This document shows positions 37,623 to 47,835 of a DNA stretch of 64,000 nt, one piece after another. Within the stretch, counting starts at the first letter, position 1. Every line of letters starts with the position of its first letter. The stretch spans positions 28,306,459-28,370,458 of the forward strand of contig OZ021726.1 in the NCBI GenBank assembly GCA_963978545.1, in the 5' to 3' direction. Source of the stretch: Linyphia triangularis (taxonomy: Eukaryota > Arthropoda > Arachnida > Araneae > Linyphiidae). A program made the translations under genes and the position numbers. Below the pieces are notes generated by a model. It made no database searches. It was not told the DNA's origin and saw only the letters and a program-made list of their open reading frames with translations.

Positions 37623-39983
37623 CTAGCTGAATACCCGTGCTGCGTTACGAAATTTTACCATTAGCATTTTAGCGATCAAAAGACATTCATGTATTCTACA
37701 CTTCAGACGTTTGCTCCCATTTCGATCCCGACAAATTGATTTATCAAAATAAGAACTTTCCTTTGTTGACATTTTAAACAAAATTTATGATTGTGAATAG
37801 TAAATTGGAATAGTTTATTGTGTTTATGTTTGCTCTTAGTTCTAAATTTCAAAGTAGTAGCTGTATTGGAATTGAGACATTAAGTTAATCCTCGTATAGT
37901 TTCAATATTGCGTCGACTTTTCATCCCTTAAAAATTCGTTAATCGATATTGGAATGACTTATTTTTTTAACATTTACCCTTTTAACATTTGCACCAAATA
38001 TCAGAAATATGACTACATTGGAAGAGGAACATTCGGATATCCCTCGTTTGGAACATTTAACCCCTTTTCGACCCCTTAAAGTTGGTTATTCGAGAACGGA
38101 ATAGCTTACTTTTTAATCTTTTTTGACATTTGTACCAATTTTCCGAGTTCCGACCAAATGGGAAGTGGGACATTCGAATATCCATAGTTTGGAAAGTTTA
38201 ACGTCTTTTACAAACCTTAAGTGGGTTAATCGAGATCGGAATGGCTTACTTTTTCTACGTTTATCTTTATTGACATTCCTACCAATTTTCAGAGTTGTGA
38301 CTATATGGGAAGTGGGATATTCGAGTTTGGAATGTTTAACCCCTTTTCCACCCCTTAAAGTGGGTTAATCAAGCTCGGAATAGCTTAACCTTTGTTGATA
38401 TTTTTACCAATTTTTAGAGTTGCGACCATATGGGAAGTGGTACATTCAAATATTCCTCGTTTGGAACGTTTAACCCCTTTTCCACCCCTTGATCCACCCG
38501 AGATCGGAATAGCTCACTTTTTTTGCGTTTGTCTTTATTGATATTCACACCAGTTTTCAGAGTTGTGATAATATGAGAAGTAGGACATTCGAATATATCG
38601 CTGGTTTGGAACGTTTAACCCCTTTTAGACCCCTTAGAGTGGGTTAATAGAGATCGGAATAGCTGACTTTTTTTACATTTGTTTTTGTTGGTACTTGCGC
38701 CAGTTTTCAGAGTTGTGACGAAATGGGAAGTAGAACATTCGAATATCCCTCGTTTGGAATGTTTAACCCCTTTTCGAACTCTTAAAGGGGGTTAATCGAG
38801 ATCGAAATAGCTTAATTTTTCTATGTTTGCCTATGTCGACATTTGCACCAATATTCAGAGTTGTGGACATGTGGGAAGTAGGATATTCGAATATCCCTCG
38901 TTTGGAAAGTTTAACCCCTTTTCGACCCCTTAAAGTGGGTTAACCGAGATCGGATTAACATGCTTTTTCTATGTTTAACATTGTTGGTATTTAAGCCAAT
39001 TTTCAAAATTGTGGCCTTGTTAGAAGTGGGACATTCGAATATTCCTCGTTTGGAACGTTTAACCCTTTTTCTACCCCTTAAAGTGGGTTAATCGAGATCG
39101 GAATAGCTTAGTTTTTCTTCGTTTGTCTTTATTGATATTTGCACCAATTTTTAGAGTTGTGACGAAATGAAAAGTAGGACATTCGATTATTCCTCGTTTG
39201 GAACGTTTAACCCCTTTTCGACCCCTTAAAGTGGATTAATCAAAATCGGAATAGCTTAATTTTTCTATGTTTGCCTATGTCGACATTTGCATCAATTTTC
39301 AGAGTTGTGGACATGTGGAAAGTGGTACATTCGAATATCCCTCGTTTGGAACGTTTAACCCCTTTTCGACCTCTTAAAGTGGGTTAACCGAGATCGGATT
39401 AGCATGCTTTTTCTATGTTTAACATTGTTGGTATTTAAGCCAATTTTCAAAATTGTGGCCTCGTTAGAAGTGGGACATTCGAATATTCCTCTTTTGGAAC
39501 GTTTAACCCCTTTTCCACCCCTTAAAGTGGGTTAATTGAGATCGGAATAGCTTACTTTTTCTTCGTTTGTCTTTATTGATATTCGCACCAATTTTTAGAG
39601 TTGTGACGTAATGAGAAGTAGGTCATTCGAATATTCCTCGTTTGGAACGTTTAACCCCTTTTCGAGCCCTTAAAGTGGGTTAATCGAGATCGGAATAGCT
39701 TACTTTTACTATTTTTTACCATTGTTGATATTTGTGTCAATTTTTAGAGTTGTGACCAAATGGGAAGTAGGATATTCGAATATCCCTCGTTTGGAACGTT
39801 TAACCCCTTTTCGAGCCCTTAAAGTGGGTTAATCGAGATCGGAATAGCTTACTTTTACTATTGTTTACCATTGTTGATATTTGCGCCAATTTTCAGAGCT
39901 GTGACTATGTGGGAAGTGGGAGAATTAGTGATGAGTGAGTGAGTCAGTGAGTGAGTGAGGGCTTTGCCTTATATATATAAAGA
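37623..39983. mobile_element. 2.36-kb repeat-filled element inserted in the LTR
   Basis: Starts CTAGCTGAATACCCGTGCTG and ends with a (GAGT)n run, 'gggctttgcctt' and ATATATATAAAG before the LTR resumes. Elements beginning 'tagctg..acccgtgc' and ending in an AT-rich '..tatatataaagat' string are common, little-classified invertebrate repeats. Its interior is a tandem array. There are no inverted ends and no protein-coding frame; the ORF at 38123-38368 is a frame over the array. Confidence 0.65.
37990..39920 (+). repeat. 147-bp tandem array, about 13 units
   Basis: Each unit contains 'gaagtgggacattcgaatat', 'cctcgtttggaacgtttaac', 'cccttttcgaccccttaaag' and 'tgggttaatcgagatcggaa', with starts about 145-150 bp apart (tttaacccctttt near 38050, 38335, 38467, 38608, 38760, 38912, 39057, 39205, 39354, 39500, 39648, 39798). 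Units near 38940-39050 and 39380-39490 share private variants ('aaccgagatcggatta', 'gtatttaagcc', 'attgtggcc'). This indicates a three-unit higher-order duplication. Confidence 0.85.
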
Positions 39984-40665
39984 TGCATGGGCTCACGTTA
40001 AAATAGTAAAAGATATTGATAGAACAAGACAGTTTTAAGTGAAGTATGCAGAGCTGAAGTTAGTGCGTAAGAAACAGGCAATAAAATATATCTTCAATAC
40101 CTTACGTAGCATTTATTTATTAAAGCTTTTAACAAGATACTAATGCATACTAAACATTGCCCCTCCCCCACCACAGATCTTAAGCATACTGGTACATAAC
40201 AAAATGAAGACCACCCCTCAGAACCTTATACATACTGTTACACGGTAAAGATAATGTTAAAAAGTAGGTGAACCTCTTCCAACATCAAATCACAAGAAAA
40301 TTAATACATACTAAACGCTCCCGCCCTCCTTCAGATCTTAAGCATATTTCTACAAATTTAGGTGCAAGCGCCTTACCCCCCCCCCCCTTCCCATAAGCCT
40401 TATAAAATACTTTATACACATATACCCACATACCTTTTGTAAGATTTTGATTATTTTTCTATTTATCTTAATTTTTTATGATAAATTCCAAAATTTTCCA
40501 TTTTCTTATTCCCCCCCCCCCTAAAATTTCGATGACGCAGTTTGCGTCACAACCCCCCCCCCCTGTATGCACCCCTGCAGTATACTTCTTACGTCATCTC
40601 TCTTTTATCGTTACCATTGTGTTTAAATTACGAATACTAAGTAAACGTTATCATATTTATCTAAC

Positions 40666-41007
40666 TAGGGGTGAGGAACATCGCACAACCTTCAATTACA
40701 CCATTATACTGATGTGGATTGCTATTGCTTACCGTTTGTATATTTTCATCATTCATTTAAAAAAAATCGCCAGTTTGGCGATAATTCTTAGATCGGCTTT
40801 TTAAAAAAAAAACACTAAAATGGTGATTTTAGATATATACTTTCGACCATTTTTAAATTATCCTTTCTTGTAAGTGAAACAAAGGAGAAGAAAAAAACTG
40901 TCGTCGACGAGTGAGGCTTACTTACACTTAAAAGCTATTGAAAATTATCTATTTTTTTTTTTTAAATCACTGCACCATATAGCAAAAAAAAAAAAAAAAA
41001 AAAAAAA

Positions 41008-41045
<38 letters not shown>

Positions 41046-41285
41046 TTCTTTTTTTTTTTCTTTTTTTTTTTTGTGCAATATATCCATTTCAGTTGAAAAA
41101 GAAATCACCTTACAAAAAAGCAATCCTGAAGAGTAGAAATTTGCTCCGAAAAACTTTGTTTCTGACAAAATTGAAAATCAAATTAAAAAAAAAATCATGT
41201 ATCGATATATCGATGTTTTATCGATATTTTTTCTATGCAACGATATAGTATCGATATTAATTTTGATCGATATTTCCGACCTCTA
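40666..41285. mobile_element. possible decayed hAT-like element with ATCGATA palindromes
   Basis: The left end TAGGGGTGAGGAACATCG and the right end, read inverted, TAGAGGTCGGAAATATCG agree at 13 of 18 positions. The right part is packed with ATCGATAT palindromes (41199-41275), recalling the tip of the 29139 element (GTATCGATAC). No matching 8-bp flanks were found. An A tract (40983-41008) and (TA)n run (about 41009-41044) lie inside; the ORFs over them are shadows. Confidence 0.4.
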
Positions 41286-43336
41286 ATCTTGGGACCTAAT
41301 ACCCGTGAATACTTATGAGGCATGGTACTATTTTCTATATTAACCTTAACTCCCATTCTCAGAGGACACTGTCAATTTTTACCGTCGACTTCATAACACG
41401 GTCTCACTCCACGACTTTAATTAAAATTCTTCCTCTACAGTGAAAAGACTGCCATTCCATTGTTATTCATTAATATCAAAAATGCGGGAATATGAATTTG
41501 GGGCAAGTTAGAAGAGAGACAAACAGAATTTCCGCTCGGTGTAAGAAAACAAGAACTGAAGTAAAGTCAGTCGGGAGGATTGTTGTAACGAAAGTCGCGG
41601 AGGAGTTTCGCATTAACTTTAAATTTGGGAGGATTAATGAAATTTTATTTGCTTTGTAATTAGTTTCTGGTATTTTTAGTGTGAAGAGTGCAGTGAAGGA
41701 GTTCGGATGTTGTATTCTTTGTTTAATATTACTGTGAGATTCAATAATTGATAGCTTAATTCAATAATAGCTTAAGAAGCCAGTATGGAAAGCGATTACG
41801 TTGATAATTTTCAAGACGTTAAGCACCTCAAATTTCTTTCTAGGAAAACTTTTTCGTTTAAAATTAAGGGTAACTGCTTAGGAAAATCCTTTTTCACTCT
41901 ATGATTCTAAATTAAAAATTTGAGCTTTGAAATATTTACATTGCATTATTTCCCTTGATTCTTAATTTTTTTTTTTTTGGGGGGGGGAGGAAGGGGGTAT
42001 TTTTATTTTTACTAGTTTTGAAAGTGTGTAGTGTTTTTGTAAAATATTAAACATTTTATGCAAATTTCATAGCAACTTTACACAATTCATTAGATTGTTA
42101 CGATTTCCTTCTGAACTACCCTAACTATAAACCAGCTATATTTAAAATATTAACTGTCTTTGAAAATCTACTGTACACATGTTTATTTCATTACACAGGT
42201 ACGTCAGACACAGATAACAAGAAATTTCAATTTGGCTATATTTAATTACTGAAATCATCCACAAGGTTAACGATATGATAGCAAACATTCTACTAATTCA
42301 ATGTTTTTCATGGACTAAACAGACGCTAAGTTGGCAAGTTTGACGATATAGACGAGGAAACAGTCCACGAAATAAAATATCCAAGTTCAAATCCGATGTC
42401 TCTCTCTGTAGCCAAGAGGTAAACTTCCCATAGAGTTACTACGGAAGCACTCTTCCATTCTAGTTTTACAATGCTTGTTATTGAATGTTAATCACAGTGA
42501 TGAGTCAAACTATCCTACACTAATATAATGACTATCTTATAAAACTAAACACTATCCTCAAATCCTAAAGTCTACCTTTTATAAGCGAAAAAACACTCAA
42601 TATATTAATTATACTATTAACAAAAGAATTGGAGAACTATATCAAATAAAATACTTATTTGATTCATCCAAACTAATTGTGTTCGGGGCAACCTACGGTA
42701 CTACACATTCATCAATACTTCACTGAAAATCGATTCATACTAGAAAACCACGTTTAATTTAAAATTACACATTTTGTCCTATTACAACTGCAGCCGGATA
42801 TTTTTTCCTAATTTATACTTAAACAATTGAATTTCAATAAATGCATCAATTATGCACGTATCGTGTTTAGAATCAGAACTTGAAATGCAATTTTGCAATT
42901 GTTGGCTCCCTTTAATACAATATTGTGTACACGTTACCAGTACAATTTGATTGTGAAACTGAAAATTCATAAAATATTAAACCATGCGTAATTAATCAGT
43001 AATGATAAATTAACGAAACATTAAATCGAACTACAATTTGTCAATTTTTTTAAAGACTTACATTAAATAACTTTTGATTCTTATTTTATTAATAGTTTAT
43101 ACCTAAAATTTATAAATAATCGAATTTTAGTTTATAATTGTTTATCAAAATTTAAAGCCTCCTCTACATAAAGATATCTAATTCTGTTAAATTTATTGAG
43201 AAATTCAAAATGACATATGGCACTGGTATGTGACATTTACTGTTTAGGCTTAACGAATGGCGAAATGCCTTCATGTTGCCATTTCTGGTACTTTCTTTTG
43301 TAACTTTCAATTAAATTACTATATAGGAATCCATTT
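41286..43336. other. intergenic sequence, no gene identified
   Basis: AT-rich with a slightly more balanced stretch at 41300-41640. No open frame, RNA or repeat ends recognised. The minus-strand frame at 42782-42970 has no family match. Confidence 0.4.
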
Positions 43337-43589
43337 CAAAGAGACCTTGGGCTCCCGATAGCCTAGGCGGTAGGGTATCGAGCTCGTAACCGGAGGGTTG
43401 CGGGTTCTGTCCTCGGTTCGCCAAATATCGGTGTGTACCTAATGGGGGCTGGTGCACATTAAATCTGTCGTGGCCTCAATGTCCTCTCGTTGGTGTGGTG
43501 GGGTCGGAGAGAGGGGTTTACACTAGAAGATTTCGATCTCGTATTCTTCTAGATGCTCAAAATTACTAGACGTATTTGGCTGTGTTAAG
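43337..43589 (+). mobile_element. tRNA-Thr-derived SINE, 5' part, with 12-bp target duplication
   Basis: Begins GGGCTCCCGATAGCCTAGGC. TAGCCTAGGCGG is a perfect Pol III box A. CTCGTAA has the form of a tRNA anticodon loop (CGU, threonine). GGTTCTGTCC is a box B lacking one base. A tRNA-unrelated body follows ('ggtgcacattaaatctgtcg'). The 12-bp CAAAGAGACCTT lies just before the SINE (43337-43348) and again at 48317-48328, on the far side of the DNA transposon. The transposon therefore inserted inside an already resident SINE; the SINE's last ~29 bp are 48288-48316. The '(g)gtgcacattaaatctgtcg' stretch resembles repeats I recall from spider sequences. Confidence 0.75.
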
Positions 43590-44039
43590 CACTTTATAGT
43601 CTAAGAGCCCATGGGCGGCTACCTGTATGTATTTGACCAGACCTGAGTTTTTGTACGTTAAGGCCCCTATACCTACCATACATAAGTAGGGGATTCACTA
43701 AGCTCAAAGTGGTGGACGCGTCGAGCGCTCAGGTAAGACAGGTATCGATTTTTGACTAATTTTAAATCCATTTGACCACGTCTGCCGTTTTAAAATTTGA
43801 AAATATATTATTATTACTATCGGAAAATAAGAATGGCAGACCATTATCGCGCATTTTACTTTGTGGCAGACAATTTTGAAAATGCTAAAAAAAAAAAAAT
43901 TTGAAAGTATTTGACCAGATCTGCCATTGATATATTTTATTTATTATAGTCTTAAAAACTTATATTGAACACGGCAGACGTCTACATTGGGTACACACAT
44001 CAACAAATAATAAAATCTTAGCTACTATCCGGCCAGATG
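43590..44039 (+). repeat. left terminal inverted repeat
   Basis: Contains three variants of one string: TATTTGACCAGACCTG (about 43629), ATTTGACCACGTCTGCC (about 43770) and TATTTGACCAGATCTGCC (about 43908). It also holds GGCAGACC/GGCAGACG in the opposite orientation (about 43834 and 43974). All are mirrored in the right TIR. These are good candidates for binding sites of the element's own protein. Confidence 0.8.
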
Positions 44040-44216
44040 GTTGGCACAGATTTTATACAGCTATCTCTCTTCTTTTTCCTATGTATTACTATTGTACTCA
44101 TTCTAACCTATAGTATGTTCTCTTACAGTTATATTACTAGCATTCGAATAATGGAGGGTTTATACCTGGAAGGGCCTTGTAACAACCCCAACGTAACGGC
44201 TATTGCCTGATGTTTT

Positions 44217-44287
44217 CAGTATATTTGTGAACGTTCATACAGATACCTCTTTCTTTTCAGTATATTTGTGAACGTTCATACAGATAG
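44217..44287 (+). repeat. tandem duplication before the transposon ORF
   Basis: TCAGTATATTTGTGAACGTT followed by CATACAGATA occurs twice, about 41 bp apart, separated by 'cctctttctttt'. Each copy has TTTTCAG or ACAG strings that could act as splice acceptors for an upstream exon that is not recognisable. The duplication may have damaged the 5' part of the gene. Confidence 0.6.
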
Positions 44288-45031
44288 TACTTAACTCCGA
44301 TTAATGACTCACCAACAAGCAATGCAGTTGTTTTGGCTACTATGCAACAATGCATGTCAGTATTGCAAGAGCTAAATCAAGAGTACATGCAAGTGACGTA
44401 CGATTTAGCGATTGCAAAGATTGCTTTGCAAATCCAAGCTAATACGGAAAGTGACACCTTCAAAAAACTGTTTATACACTTGGGTGCTTTTCATATTATG
44501 ATGTCATATTTTAAGGCGATCGGAAAGTTCATAAATGATTGTGGTTTAACAACCATCATGGTTGACAGTGAAATGCTTGCTAGTGGATCCGTTTCAGGTT
44601 TCATTGAAGGCAAGCATTTCAACCTCTGTAAAAGATTACACCCAATGATGGCTTTAGGGCTCCAAATTATGCATTTCAGATCTTTTCTAATATCAAAAAA
44701 TATTCAAATTTCTGAAGATATCGAAGAAGAACTTGTACGATTACAGAGTTGTCAGGCACCTTCATTTTTGATTCATAATGAAAGCTTGACAGAACTCTGT
44801 AATGACTATGCTATTTACGAACAACAAACATTAAATGGTGATCATGGAAAAACAGCGCAATTTTATATGTATTACATCAAACTTGTTTATTATTATTTAC
44901 AACTTAGCAGAAGCATTCGTGCTGGTGACTTCCAATTATATCTTGACATTTGACCAAAAATAACAAATTTATTTTTCGTATTTAACCATCCAAATTATGC
45001 GAGATGGACTGTTCAATACCATTACAATTTA

Positions 45032-45990
45032 ATGAAAGTTTCCACAACTCATCCTGGTTTAGAGCAGGACTTTCAAAAAGGATTTTTTGGAATCAAACGT
45101 ACCAGCAAATCGTTCTCAAGGCAGCCTATTGATCTTACATTAGAGCAGACTATCAATGCCGATGCTGCGAGAACACTTACTGGTATCGCACATCTGACTA
45201 ATTCTATTTCAGCTCGCCAACGGTGGGCGAGAAGTCACGATATTCGCTCCACTATAATCACACACGTGTTAGAAAAGTTAGGAATTACCAAGAAGCAAGA
45301 TATTTCAGCAGAGTTGCAGCCACATAACATCAAGAAAAGTTGTCAACAACTTGATAGATTCATAAACTCGTTCGATCAGTACGTGAATCCCTTCAGCTTA
45401 GATTTATCTCCTGATCAGTTGTTTATTATAGCTTCTGGGAAAGCTGCATCATCTCAAGTGACAGAATTTGTCTTAAGTATCGAAAAAATCGGTAAAGAGC
45501 TACGAACAACTTTTATATCAGAATGTGCATCTGACCCGCAAAGATTTGAAAAAGCCACCAAAAAGACACCGATACACAATTTTTCAAGTCTACTTGTAAA
45601 GGAGAAGTCTGTAAAAATTGGAGGTAAGCATCAAGAGATCAAGTTACAGCGAGATTTATTCGGACGTTTGTTGGGAATTTCTATGGACCACCAAATTGAT
45701 GTTTTAAAAATTTTATCGTATCCAATAACTCCTGTACCTCTTGCTCTATGTCATCTAGATGGTGGTTTCTGTAAAACTGATAAATCGGTACTTGTAAAAT
45801 GTCTTGAACCAAATATTGATCAAGAACCGCCACATAATACAGATGTGTTCTTAATTGATGGATTTTTCATTCTTCATTCAATGAAAGAGGTTCCCAAAAC
45901 ATTCGGGGGTATTTCAAAGAAATTTCTTCAAATGATAACAAAATATTCGGCCCGACGAATTGATGACCAATATTTGTATCCATCAATTAA
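45032..45990 (+). CDS. middle open segment of the transposon protein
   Basis: The longest uninterrupted part upstream of the insertion, about 320 residues from Met after the internal stop. The first 200 residues are helical with Lys/Asp-rich stretches. Characteristic strings are ADAARTLTGIAHLTNS, RQRWARSHDIR, SLDLSPDQLFIIASGKAAS and QRDLFGRLLGIS. It then reaches the IDGFF motif at 45857 and the FLQMI and YLYPSIKDSER strings, where homologous frames I recall continue into SGPEQ. Here they are cut by the palindrome and tandem repeats. It could be translated only as a truncated fragment. Confidence 0.6.
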
Positions 45991-46400
45991 AGATAGTGAA
46001 AGATATCTTTCACTATCTTTAATTGATGGATACACAAAGGGAGTTACACACCCTTTACAGTGAAAACCTTTTGGCAAGCCTATTATGAAAAGGCTTATAC
46101 AACCCTTACGGCAAAAACCGTGTGGCAGGCTTATCACGAAAAGGTTTACACACCCTTTACGGCGAAAACCTTGTGCCAAGCTCATCCCGAAAAGGTTTAC
46201 ATACCCTGTACGGCGAAAGCCTTGTGGCAAGGGGGGTCATGAAATGGTTACCAAAAGCTTGACGTCTGGAGACTAGGACCCTTCCTTCAAGGTTTTATGA
46301 TGGTTACTCCCTTGTCATCTGAACCTTACTCCCTTTTCGCTTGAGAGGTTTAGACAAGAGTTTTAAAAGGATAAAATGCTATCTGGGATGCCTACGGCAT
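45977..46400. repeat. palindrome plus 51-bp tandem repeat inserted in the transposon gene
   Basis: A palindrome near 45977-46033 has about 28-bp arms (arm core TCCATCAATTAAAGATAGTG) meeting at an AAGATATCTT centre. The coding sequence enters the palindrome and does not leave it in frame. It is followed by four units of 51 bp (46049-46099, 46100-46150, 46151-46201, 46202-46252) of the form 'caccctttacggcgaaaacc', 'ttgtggcaagcttatcacga', 'aaaggtttaca'. About 150 bp of unrelated sequence then precede the return to coding. The ORFs across it are shadows. Confidence 0.75.
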
Positions 46401-47409
46401 GAAGCATCTTTGATTGATTACAAAATTTCTGGGCCTGAACAGGTGCGACCGTCGGATTTTGCAAAAGAATTAAAAAACACAAAATTTAAGGAAGCTTTTG
46501 TTGAATTTTTGACAAAGCATTGGTCTAGTGAGGAAATAAAATCATTTTTGTGTAACCGACAGATTTATTTAAATTTCCGGAATTGTCAATTGTATCAAGT
46601 GGTTGATGATACGATACAATCGAGTGTTGTTGAAGATTTATGTTGTACTTCACATGAAGAAGCCGATACAAAAATAATCTATCATGCTTGCAATATCGCA
46701 GAGCAGTCGAATATTGTTATCAGAGCCTCTGATACCGATATATTAATTATAATGATTGGTAATATGGCACAATTAAAGAACTCTCATTCTAATATTTGGA
46801 TGCTCAATGGAACAGGAAATAATGAAAGATATATTGGCATCACAAAAATTTATAGAGAGCTTGGTGAGTTGTTAGCTAAAAGTTTTATCGGCTTCCATGC
46901 ATTTACTGGATGTGATTTTAATCCAGCTTTCTTCAATAAAGGGAAGAAAAGACCTTTTACTTTGCTAAAGAAGAATACTGAATACCAACAAGCATTTGCT
47001 ACTCTTGGTGAAGAAAATTTAACAGAGGACCAGCTACAAGAGCTATTTAACATCATTCAACATTTCACTTGCCAGCTATACAATGCCAAAAAATCTAATG
47101 ATGTAGATGATGGAAGGTTCCAACTATTCGTCAACAACTATAAAGCCTCAGACATCAAAGAAAATTTTAGAAAAAAAATTCAAAATTTTGACGCAAGCTC
47201 AATACCACCGTGTAAGAGTGAGCTTTATCAACAACTTTTGAGGGCCCACTATATTTCTTCTCTTTGGAGAAATGCTCACAAAAAGCAACCCACAAATTTA
47301 GACCCATTGGAGTATGGTTGGATTGAGCAGGACAACACATATGCCTTCAAATGGTTCGAAGGTGACCAACTTCCATCTTTTGTGAGTGACTTAATCACCA
47401 ATGTCCCTG
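46400..47409 (+). CDS. C-terminal PIN-motif exon of the transposon protein
   Basis: Open frame (visible from 46341) carrying ISGPEQVRPSDFAKELKN, EAFVEFLTKHWSSEE, HEEADTKIIYHA, VVIRASDTDILIIMIGNM and HAFTGCDFNPAFFNKGKK. This pattern matches the second half of FEN1/XPG PIN domains, in which EAxx, DxD and GxD supply metal ligands and the region after GCD is the start of the helical clamp. It ends with a helical tail and EYGWIEQDN. The last codon is split by the intron at 47410. No domain search was run; the match is by motif order. Confidence 0.75.
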
Positions 47410-47566
47410 GTAAGTTGATAAACATCTATTCTTTCTAGAACTTGTTCTAATCAAATTACGTTTATTTTACAATTTACGTTCTATTTTTCCAGAATCCGAT
47501 TCAATAGATGATGAAAACGAGTCATCTAACGATGAACATGACCCCGATGATGAAGATGATGAATGA
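47410..47566 (+). CDS. 83-bp intron and acidic terminal exon
   Basis: GTAAGT at 47410-47415 and TTTTTCCAG ending at 47492 make a canonical phase-1 intron of 83 bp. Joining across it keeps the frame, and the final exon (47493-47566) gives a short tail dominated by Asp, Glu and Ser, including NDEHDPDDEDDE, then TGA. An AATAAA lies at about 47631. Without splicing the frame runs into a stop at 47436-47438. Confidence 0.75.
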
Positions 47567-47835
47567 AGATTGATATATGCATGATATATTTTTTTAACTC
47601 ATTTAACACTTTTCAATTTTTTCTTAACAAAATAAAAAGAAAAAAATTAAAATGAGTAATCGAATTATTTTTTTAAAAGCATTATACCATATTATTTATG
47701 ATTCCATAAAAAATCTACTTATTTCTCATCTAACTAATGAAGTTTAGTATATAGAATACGAAAAAAATTTAATTTCTCTAAATACAGTGATAAAGTAAAT
47801 TACATTGATGTAAAACAGTGAACGGAATACATATA

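Larger units (their letters stand above)
37600..40099 (+). repeat. 3' LTR of the gypsy remnant, split by an insertion
   Basis: TGTTGGCTTCACTTATAATTAGA (37600-37622) is the first part of the LTR. The remainder resumes with TGCATGGGCTCACG at 39984 and runs to about 40099, including the 'caataaaatatatcttcaata' end region. The intact 5' LTR shows the original junction 'attagatgcatggg', so the split point and a possible 3-bp AGA duplication can be read directly. Confidence 0.75.
35873..40577. mobile_element. C-rich minisatellite element with CAGGGGTGC ends, interrupted by a gypsy remnant
   Basis: The outer ends are inverted CAGGGGTGC / GCACCCCTG (35873-35881 and 40569-40577). Directly inside both are C tracts and 'atgacgca'-like strings in mirror order. 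The interior of each half (35930-36655 and 40100-40420) is a degenerate array of about 60-bp units. Each has a C tract followed by 'ttcagatcttaagcatactgttacatagtaaa'-like sequence. The ends resemble hAT tips, but no 8-bp duplication is clear. The gypsy-derived insertion at 36660-40099 separates the halves. Confidence 0.5.
44288..47566 (+). pseudogene. PIN/FEN1-like transposon protein, interrupted
   Basis: Reading continues in one frame from about 44288 (PINDSPTSN) through an in-frame TGA at 44951-44953 to about 45990. It resumes at about 46400 in a frame that runs to 47409. The protein belongs to a type I remember as abundant and uncharacterised in Hydra, aphids and other invertebrates (FHIMMSYFKAIGKFI, NHPNYARW, QRDLFGRLLGIS, ISGPEQVRPSDFAKEL). 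The C-terminal half shows ordered acidic motifs: LIDGFF (Asp codon 45857), HEEAD (46656-46667), SDTDILI (Asp codons 46731 and 46737) and FTGCDFNPAFFNKGK (Asp codon 46914). Order and spacing (22 and 59 residues) mirror the metal-binding acids of FEN1/XPG nucleases. An 83-bp intron and an acidic final exon complete it. The N-terminus is probably incomplete. Confidence 0.8.

Noticed and set aside
43349..43425. A functional tRNA-Thr (CGU) gene
   Set aside because: Box A and the anticodon loop look right, but box B lacks a base, acceptor stems do not pair and a long SINE body follows.
46060..46276. 60- and 63-codon ORFs in overlapping frames
   Set aside because: They translate the 51-bp tandem units (17 codons each) and are not genes.
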